This document shows, piece by piece, positions 57,890 through 64,000 of a stretch of 64,000 bases of DNA. Origin of the DNA: Burkholderia sp. S171 (GTDB lineage Bacteria > Pseudomonadota > Gammaproteobacteria > Burkholderiales > Burkholderiaceae); NCBI RefSeq assembly GCF_009766085.1, contig NZ_LMUF01000007.1:426504-490503 (forward strand). The letters are read 5' to 3'. The translations under genes and the position numbers were made by a program. Numbering within the stretch: position 1 is the stretch's first letter; each line of letters opens with the position of its first letter. Under the pieces are notes generated by a model. That model was given only the letters and a program-made list of their open reading frames with translations. It had not been told where the DNA came from and ran no database searches.

Positions 57890-59515
57890 GTGAAGCAGTT
57901 AACCATTCGAAATCGGATTCTTGTGAGCTTTGGCGTGATCCTCGCGCTGATGTTGGTGATGGCCGTCTGTTCATACATCCTGCTCGGCGCGATCGACCGG
58001 GATGCGCGCAGCCAGGAAGAAGACTCGTCGCCGGGCGTTTATCTCGCGACGACTATCCGTGCGGCGTGGTTCGAAAACTACACGGTGACCCAGCGGCTTA
58101 TTTTTATCGATACCGCGCCTGACCAGGTCCGCCGCGACACCCAGCGCATTGCCGAAACCCGCGACTCGCTCGACAAGCTGATCGACCAGTACGCAGCCAC
58201 GGTCTTCGACGACACCGACCGACGTCTCTTCAGCGACTTCAAGCAGCAACGCTCCCTCTACGCGCCGATCCAGGAGCAGATCCTGGCCGACGTAGCGACC
58301 TCGAAGGCGGCAGCAGCAAGCGCCTTCAACACCCAGCTCACGCCGGTCTGGGAAACGGGGCGGACCGTGGTGCGGGCACTGGTCGAGCGCAATAACGAGC
58401 AGCAGACGCGCTCGTCGAAGAGCATTCGTGACTCCGTCAGCAAGGCCGAGATCACGTTGCTGGTGGTCGTGCTGGTGACCATTCTGGTGGCCGCATGGGC
58501 GGGATACTTGCTGCTCCGGGCGATCGCCGTGCCGATGCAGCGGCTGGTAGAGGTCGTCGATGCAATGCGCACCGGTGACCTGTCGCAGCGCCTGAACCTG
58601 GAGCGCGGCGATGAATTCGGCGCGCTGGGAGCGGGATTCAACCGCATGACCGACGAGCTGACTGGCTTGGTTGGTCAGGCGCAGAAGTCGGCGGTGCAAG
58701 TCACGACATCGGTGGCTGAAATTGCTGCGACTGCCCGCGAACAGCAAGCCACGGCAAGCGAAACCGCCGCGACGACGACTGAGATCGGCGCCACGTCGCG
58801 GGAGATCTTTGCCACATCACGCGACCTCGTGCGCACGATGAACGAAGTGTCCGGCGTGGCCGAACAGTCGGCGCTGCTGGCCGGCACAGGGCAGGTAGGC
58901 CTGACGCGCATGGAAGACACCATGCGGCTCGTGATGGAGGCCGCGGGTTCGGTGAACGGCAAGCTCGCCATCCTCAACGAGCGCGCGAGCAACATCAACC
59001 AGGTGGTGGCCACTATTACGAAGGTCGCCGACCAGACCAACCTGCTGTCGCTGAACGCGGCGATCGAAGCGGAAAAAGCTGGGGAATATGGGCGCGGTTT
59101 TGCGGTGGTCGCGACGGAGATCCGTCGTCTTGCAGACCAGACGGCGGTTGCCACTTTCGATATCGAACAGATGGTGAAGGAGATCCAGTCGGCGGTCGCG
59201 GCGGGCGTGATGGGCATGGACAAGTTCTCCGAGGAAGTCCGGCGCGGCATGACGGATGTGCAGCAGGTCGGCGGGCAACTGTCGCAGATCATCCAGCAGG
59301 TCCAGACGCTCGCGCCGCGGTTTGTGATGGTCAATGAAGGCATGCAGACGCAGGCGACCGGCGCTGACCAGATCACGCAGGCGCTCGCGCAATTGTCCGA
59401 AGCCGCACAGCAGACGGCTGAATCGCTGCGCCAGTCGACGCAAGCGATCGACGATCTCACGCACACCGCCAATGGCCTGCGCACCGGCGTGTCACGCTTC
59501 AAGGTGGCGACGTGA
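57890..59515 (+). CDS. wspA: Methyl-accepting chemotaxis protein WspA
   Basis: Chemoreceptor of 541 aa that starts the Wsp system. Two membrane segments (ILVSFGVILALMLVMAVCSY and TLLVVVLVTILVAAWAGYLL) bracket a ~180-residue periplasmic four-helix domain, followed by HAMP and the signalling domain with hairpin tip TNLLSLNAAIEAEKAGEYGR. Length and gene order match WspA. In Pseudomonas WspA senses surface contact and drives c-di-GMP synthesis. The start is GTG 57890 with AAAGG 7-11 bases upstream. It heads the wspABCDE operon. Confidence 0.93.
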   Translation: MKQLTIRNRILVSFGVILALMLVMAVCSYILLGAIDRDARSQEEDSSPGVYLATTIRAAWFENYTVTQRLIFIDTAPDQVRRDTQRIAETRDSLDKLIDQYAATVFDDTDRRLFSDFKQQRSLYAPIQEQILADVATSKAAAASAFNTQLTPVWETGRTVVRALVERNNEQQTRSSKSIRDSVSKAEITLLVVVLVTILVAAWAGYLLLRAIAVPMQRLVEVVDAMRTGDLSQRLNLERGDEFGALGAGFNRMTDELTGLVGQAQKSAVQVTTSVAEIAATAREQQATASETAATTTEIGATSREIFATSRDLVRTMNEVSGVAEQSALLAGTGQVGLTRMEDTMRLVMEAAGSVNGKLAILNERASNINQVVATITKVADQTNLLSLNAAIEAEKAGEYGRGFAVVATEIRRLADQTAVATFDIEQMVKEIQSAVAAGVMGMDKFSEEVRRGMTDVQQVGGQLSQIIQQVQTLAPRFVMVNEGMQTQATGADQITQALAQLSEAAQQTAESLRQSTQAIDDLTHTANGLRTGVSRFKVAT

Positions 59516-59557
59516 TGACCCGCACGCTTGCCAATGCGTCTTCCGGCGGCTGAGACC

Positions 59558-60025
59558 ATGCTCTTCGTCCAGTTCACGCTCGATAACGACCGCTATGTGA
59601 TCGACAGTTCGCAGGTCGAGCGCATGCTGTCGCTCGTGCCGCTGAAGGTGATGCCCGGCGTGCCGGACTGGGTCGCGGGCGTGCTGGATTACGAAGATCT
59701 GCCGGTGCCGGTTATCGACCTGGCTGCGCTTGCGCTCGGCCGGCGTTCGCATGAACGATTGTCCACGCGCCTGGCGCTGGTCTACTACCCGCACGAAAGC
59801 CCGACGGGCATCGAACATAAGCGCCTCGGCATCTTGCTCGAGCGCGCCACGCGCACGCTGACGCTCGACGCCGCCGCGTTCAGGCATGCCGGTGTCGAGG
59901 CGACTGACGCGCGCTATCTCGGGCCGCTTGCACGCGACGCTCAAGGACTCGTTCAATGGGTCCGCATTGAGCATCTGTTGCCGCAACACGTGCAGGCACA
60001 ACTCTTTACGCCAGGCGAAGCATGA
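59558..60025 (+). CDS. wspB: CheW-like coupling protein WspB
   Basis: CheW-domain protein of 155 aa that couples WspA to the kinase WspE. The fold is shown by FTLDNDRYVIDSSQVERML, VPDWVAGVLDYEDLPVPVID and the C-terminal WVRIEHLLPQ. ATG 59558 is chosen over an upstream in-frame start at 59528. Its stop overlaps wspC (ATGA). Confidence 0.91.
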   Translation: MLFVQFTLDNDRYVIDSSQVERMLSLVPLKVMPGVPDWVAGVLDYEDLPVPVIDLAALALGRRSHERLSTRLALVYYPHESPTGIEHKRLGILLERATRTLTLDAAAFRHAGVEATDARYLGPLARDAQGLVQWVRIEHLLPQHVQAQLFTPGEA

Positions 60026-61593
60026 AGCACGTCTCTATTTCCGATCAGGCCCGTCGCGCGGCGGAGGCGTTTCACAAGATCCACGAGATGCATGAAAGCC
60101 GTCGCGAGCCGCTTCCGCACGCGCAGGTCGCGCAGTTCGCCGGGCTTCTGCAACGGACGATCGGTCTGGACCCATCGTCGATTGGCGAGAAAGCGATCGA
60201 ACGAGCCGTCTCGGACCGGTTCGCCGCCTGGTTAGCGGCAGGTGCCGATGGTCTGGATGAATCGCGGGCCAGCATCGACGCGTTCTGGCTTGTGGTGAAC
60301 GGCGTGCCGGAGCAATTGCAGGCCTTGATCGAAGCGGTGGTCGTACCGGAGACCTGGTTTTTCCGCGACGCCGAGGCGTTCAACGCGCTGGCCATGCTGG
60401 CGCGTGTGCGGCTGCTCGATCAGCCGTTCAAGCCGGTGCGGATCCTGAGCATGCCGTGCTCGACGGGCGAGGAGGCCTACACCGCCGCCATGGCCATGCT
60501 CGACGCGGGTATTGCACCCGAGCGCTTTTCCATCGATGCCCTCGATATCAGCGGCCGCGCGCTCGACTTTGCACGCCACGCGCACTATGGCAGCAACGCG
60601 TTTCGCAGCCGCGCGCTCGGATTTCGCGAGCGTTTTTTCGCACAGGCGGGCGATCAATGGCGGTTGCTGCCGGAGGTGACGGAGCGAGTGCGGTTTCGCC
60701 AGGCAAATCTGCTGACGCTCGATTCACAGACGTTCGAGCCCTTCGATTTCGTTTTTTGCCGCAACGTGCTGATTTATCTTGGCCGGCAGACACAGCACAC
60801 GGCCATGCGGGTACTGGACGGCCTGCTCGCACCAGACGGGACGCTGTTTGTCGGGCCGGCGGAAACGGGGTTGATGATGCGCGAGGGCATGGCGTCGGCG
60901 AAGCTGGCGCTGGCGTTTGCGTTCAGACGGCCGGAGGGTGGACTATCGGACAAGCTGTCGGGCGGAGCCCCGCCGACGCTTACCGGTGAGCGGAGCTGGG
61001 ACGAGCAAGGTTTGGGCGTTCGGCCGCGCGCGCTGTTCGCTGCCATCGCCAGCGCGGAGCGGGCCATGGAAATTGCCGCGCGAGCAGCGGCGCCCAAGGC
61101 GCCGGTTGCGGGTTCCAGCCTGGCCAATACGTTCGGCCAGCGAACTGCGTCGGCGATGAATCTGAACGATGCACTTAACCGCTCGTTTTCATTCGGCTCG
61201 CCTGCGGCTGGCACCCCGCGCGCAGCACTCGACACGGCAGCGAACGCACAGGCTGCCGCCATACCGGGCACGCTTGAACAAGCCCAGGCACTTGCCGATG
61301 CCGGCGCCTTGCCTGACGCCGCCGAGATGACGCGGACCTATCTCAAGGCGCATCCGGCCAGCGCCGACGCCTACTATTTGCTCGGCGTAATTGCGGATGC
61401 GCGAGGCGAGCAAAGCGAGGCGAGAGGTTTTTACAAACGCGCGCTTTATCTTGATCCCGGGCATGGTGAGGCGCTGACGCATCTTGCCGCCGTGCTCGGG
61501 CTGGAAGGCGATCGTGCGGGCTCGCAGTTGTTGTTGGCGCGCGCGGAACGTGCTGAACGTGCTGAACGTGCATCACGAGGCCGCCATGAGTGA
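60022..61593 (+). CDS. wspC: CheR-type methyltransferase with TPR domain, WspC
   Basis: Receptor methyltransferase of 523 aa. A CheR N-terminal helical part precedes the SAM-binding domain (ILSMPCSTGEEAYTAAM, ALDISGRALDFARHAHYG, FDFVFCRNVLIYLG). A low-complexity linker (~320-415) leads to TPR repeats (~420-510) with ADAYYLLGVIADARGEQSEA. CheR-TPR fusions are typical of WspC, which methylates WspA for adaptation. It overlaps wspB by 4 bp and wspD by 8 bp. Confidence 0.93.
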   Translation: MKHVSISDQARRAAEAFHKIHEMHESRREPLPHAQVAQFAGLLQRTIGLDPSSIGEKAIERAVSDRFAAWLAAGADGLDESRASIDAFWLVVNGVPEQLQALIEAVVVPETWFFRDAEAFNALAMLARVRLLDQPFKPVRILSMPCSTGEEAYTAAMAMLDAGIAPERFSIDALDISGRALDFARHAHYGSNAFRSRALGFRERFFAQAGDQWRLLPEVTERVRFRQANLLTLDSQTFEPFDFVFCRNVLIYLGRQTQHTAMRVLDGLLAPDGTLFVGPAETGLMMREGMASAKLALAFAFRRPEGGLSDKLSGGAPPTLTGERSWDEQGLGVRPRALFAAIASAERAMEIAARAAAPKAPVAGSSLANTFGQRTASAMNLNDALNRSFSFGSPAAGTPRAALDTAANAQAAAIPGTLEQAQALADAGALPDAAEMTRTYLKAHPASADAYYLLGVIADARGEQSEARGFYKRALYLDPGHGEALTHLAAVLGLEGDRAGSQLLLARAERAERAERASRGRHE

Positions 61594-62434
61594 TCCGCGC
61601 GACCAGCAGGACGCGAGGTTTGACGTGGATGAAACCGCCGGGCGTCTTGAAGCAGTTTCGGCTTCAGCCTCGGACGGACCGCCGTCATTGCTTGCCGAGA
61701 TGGAGGGTCCTATCGACGACTGCTGGAACCGCATCGGCGTTCGCGGCGACGGTTCGTGTCCGCGTCTGGAAGACTACATTCATTGCCGCAATTGTCCTGT
61801 ACACGACGCTGCCGCGGCGCGCGTGCTGGACCGTGAACAATCCGCCGATGCGGTGATTATCGGACAAGAGGTCCTGCACCGTCCGACAGCGCAATCGATG
61901 GGCAAATACGCGGCCCGCGAGGCCGATGCCACGTCGTGGCTCGTGTTTCGCATCGGCGATGAATGGCTGGGTTTGCCCACCACGATCTTCCAGCAGGTCG
62001 CCCAGTTGCGACCGATTCACTCGCTCCCGCACCGGCGTCATCGCGCGGTACTTGGCGTGGTGAATATACGCGGGAGGTTGCTCGTCTGCGCGTCGCTGGC
62101 GCGCTTGTTCGGGATCGCATCGGCGGTGGGTCAGGATGGGCGCAGGCCGGAGGAACATAGCGGCCAGCAGGGTATCGATGCCCGCGATCTCGCGCGCTTG
62201 CTGGTCGTCGAGCCGGGCGGCGATGTGGGCGAGCGCGGCAACCCGATCGTGTTCCCCGTTGATGCCGTCGATGGCGTGCATCGTTTTGCGCGCGCGGATT
62301 TCCAGGCGGTGCCGACGACCATAGCGAGCATGTCGGCTTCCCACGCGGTGGCCGTGACGGCGTGGAAGGGCGTGACGGTGGGCCTGCTCGACGCGGCCAA
62401 ACTTTTCGAGACCTTGAACCGGAGCCTCACATGA
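61586..62434 (+). CDS. wspD: CheW-like coupling protein WspD
   Basis: Second coupling protein, 282 aa. A C-terminal CheW domain (VFRIGDEWLGLPTTIFQQVA, LGVVNIRGRLLVCASL) follows an N-terminal extension of ~110 residues with a cysteine cluster: Cys46 (DDCWNRIGV), Cys58 (GSCPRL), Cys67 and Cys70 (HCRNC). I recall this cluster as a WspD feature; four Cys at this spacing could bind a metal or act as a redox switch, which is inference. It overlaps wspE by 4 bp. Confidence 0.91.
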   Translation: MSDPRDQQDARFDVDETAGRLEAVSASASDGPPSLLAEMEGPIDDCWNRIGVRGDGSCPRLEDYIHCRNCPVHDAAAARVLDREQSADAVIIGQEVLHRPTAQSMGKYAAREADATSWLVFRIGDEWLGLPTTIFQQVAQLRPIHSLPHRRHRAVLGVVNIRGRLLVCASLARLFGIASAVGQDGRRPEEHSGQQGIDARDLARLLVVEPGGDVGERGNPIVFPVDAVDGVHRFARADFQAVPTTIASMSASHAVAVTAWKGVTVGLLDAAKLFETLNRSLT

Positions 62435-64000
62435 GCGGCGCTGAAACAGGCCAGGGGCCAAGCCGAGGCCAGACATCGCTCATCGACTTGTTTCGTGAGG
62501 AAGCGCGGGCGCAGGCGCAGATCCTTAGCGACGGCCTGCTCGCGCTGGAACGCGCCCCGCGCGACCCCGTGATGCTCGAAGCCTGCATGCGGGCAGCCCA
62601 CTCGCTGAAGGGCGCGGCGCGGATTGTCGGCGTACCGGACGGCGTGAGCCTCGCGCATGTGATGGAAGATTGCTTTGTCGGCGCACAACAAGGGCGCGTC
62701 AACGTGGATGCCGGCATGATCGACGTGCTGCTGAGCGGTGTCGACCTGATCTTGCGGATCGGCCAGGGGTCCGGCGACGAAACCTTGTCGCAGACGGATG
62801 TGGACACATTCGTCGACTCCCTGAATGCACGCATGAACGGCCCGACCGCTGCGCCGTCCTCATCGGTGTTTGAAGCGCCACAGTCTGACGCTGACCTCGA
62901 TTTATCGAATGAACTGACGCTCCCCGCGCCGGTGGTCGAGGAAACAGAGGAAACGCAAGAAGCACAGGAAACCGTGGAAGTCGCGTCGCCGCAGCCGGCC
63001 CGCTCCGTCGAACTGCGCGAGCCGGCTCGCATGCTGCGTGTTCGTGCCGACACCCTCGACCGCTTGTTGAGCCATTCGGGCGAATCGCTGGTTGAATCGC
63101 GTTGGCTCAAGCCTTTCGCGCAATCCATGCTGCGCGTGAAGCGGATTCAGCGCGACGCCAGCCGGGCGCTCGATTTCCTGCACGAATCGTTGACTGAGGC
63201 GGCTACCTCGGCATCGAGTTCATCGGCTGCGCCGACTGCGGCGCTCGACGCGCGCACGCTCGATGCGCTGGACGAGGTCCGCCGTCTCAACGCGCAAGCG
63301 CATCGCCAGCTCGGCGAGCGCCTGGCCGAGCTGGAAAACTACGACCGGCGCTCGACGCATCTGTCGCAGCAACTCTACGACGAAGCGCTCGAATGCCGGA
63401 TGCGGCCGTTCGTCGATGCCACCGGCGGTTTTGCGCGCATGGTCCGCGACGTTGCACGCTCGCTCGATAAACAAGTGCGCTTCGTGATTGCCGGAGAAGC
63501 GACGGAAGTGGACCGCGACATCCTCGACCTGCTCGAAGCGCCGCTGGGTCATTTGTTGCGCAACGCGGTCGATCACGGCATCGAAGCGCCGTCGCTGCGC
63601 GCAGCGCTTGGCAAGCCGCCGGAAGGCACCATCACGCTGGAAGCCCGCCATAGCGCGGGTTCGCTTTTCATCAGCGTCAGCGACGACGGCGGCGGCGTGG
63701 ACCTCCCCGCGCTGCGCCGGGCCATCGTCCAGAAACGCCTGGCCAACGAGACCACGGCCGCGCGTCTTTCGGATACCGAACTGCTGGAATTCCTGTTCCT
63801 GCCCGGCTTTTCCATGCGCGATACCGTCACCGACGTTTCCGGCCGCGGCGTTGGCCTGGACGCGGTGCACGACGTGGTACGGCAGGTGCGCGGCAACTTG
63901 CGTGTCACGCAGGAAGCGCTGGTCGGCACGCGTTTCGTGATGCAGTTGCCGCTGACGCTGTCCGTGATCCGCAGCCTGATTGTTGAAGTGGACGGCGAAC
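62431..64000 (+). CDS. wspE: CheA-type hybrid kinase WspE (5' part, runs off the window)
   Basis: First 523 codons of a CheA-like kinase. The HPt domain carries phospho-acceptor His57 in RAAHSLKGAARIVG. A variable acidic linker (~130-190) precedes the dimerisation helices, the ATPase N box (GHLLRNAVDHGIE) and G1 box (VSDDGGGVDLP), then GRGVGLDAVHDVVRQVRG. The CheW-like and receiver domains expected in WspE lie beyond the right edge. It phosphorylates WspR and WspF in characterised systems. The frame is open to the window end. Confidence 0.92.
   Translation, partial: MSGAETGQGPSRGQTSLIDLFREEARAQAQILSDGLLALERAPRDPVMLEACMRAAHSLKGAARIVGVPDGVSLAHVMEDCFVGAQQGRVNVDAGMIDVLLSGVDLILRIGQGSGDETLSQTDVDTFVDSLNARMNGPTAAPSSSVFEAPQSDADLDLSNELTLPAPVVEETEETQEAQETVEVASPQPARSVELREPARMLRVRADTLDRLLSHSGESLVESRWLKPFAQSMLRVKRIQRDASRALDFLHESLTEAATSASSSSAAPTAALDARTLDALDEVRRLNAQAHRQLGERLAELENYDRRSTHLSQQLYDEALECRMRPFVDATGGFARMVRDVARSLDKQVRFVIAGEATEVDRDILDLLEAPLGHLLRNAVDHGIEAPSLRAALGKPPEGTITLEARHSAGSLFISVSDDGGGVDLPALRRAIVQKRLANETTAARLSDTELLEFLFLPGFSMRDTVTDVSGRGVGLDAVHDVVRQVRGNLRVTQEALVGTRFVMQLPLTLSVIRSLIVEVDGE

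Overview
The window reads as chromosome-backbone DNA of a high-GC betaproteobacterium of the Burkholderiaceae, most likely Paraburkholderia, Caballeronia or a close relative. The reasons are the gene order der-hfq-hflX-hflK-hflC-DUF2065-hisZ-purA, the phaC-phaA-phaB-phaR polyhydroxyalkanoate block, the Ku/LigD end-joining pair, a bacteriophytochrome and a wsp chemosensory operon. The genus call is inference. I saw no rRNA, tRNA, IS element, prophage or CRISPR array.

Region 1 (about 0.2-18.1 kb) is housekeeping: the GTPases Der and HflX, the RNA chaperone Hfq, the HflK/HflC protease regulators, HisZ, PurA, a phosphoribosyltransferase, the Kup potassium transporter, Tex, an exported coiled-coil protein, a DUF465 protein and a DinG/YoaA-type helicase. 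Region 2 (18.2-27.7 kb) holds a Gly/Tyr/His-rich exported protein, BamD, RluD and PgeF, then the complete PHB pathway: synthase PhaC, thiolase PhaA, reductase PhaB and regulator PhaR. Region 3 (27.9-40.7 kb) mixes two toxin-antitoxin modules (HigBA-like and BrnTA-like) with DusC, RimO, a second thiolase, a lipoprotein, a cystathionine beta-lyase-type enzyme, SerB, a cytochrome P450, and a LysR regulator divergent from an oxidoreductase.

Region 4 (40.9-55.5 kb) holds Ku and LigD (bacterial NHEJ), then a light-sensing cassette: heme oxygenase (makes biliverdin), bacteriophytochrome kinase, CheY-like regulator and a REC-PAS-kinase-REC hybrid. A FetAB-like ABC transporter and an AsmA-family protein follow. 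Region 5 (55.6-64 kb) holds a HipBA toxin-antitoxin operon with four regularly spaced operator-like sites, an unusual 566-bp intergenic region, and a wspABCDE operon that runs off the right edge. In other bacteria this type of operon controls c-di-GMP in response to surface contact.

The least explained signals are non-coding. (i) Three 35-bp modules upstream of wspA each carry two oppositely oriented DnaA-box-like 9-mers at identical spacing, with an AT-rich stretch between two of them. (ii) hipBA has four TGCGC-N8-GCGCA operator-like sites with centres 40, 58 and 40 bp apart. (iii) A 27-bp palindrome overlaps the higBA promoter. (iv) All three toxin-antitoxin operons have a -10-like hexamer only 4-8 nt from the first start codon, which suggests leaderless transcripts. 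(v) A G-quadruplex-type motif spans the P450 stop codon.
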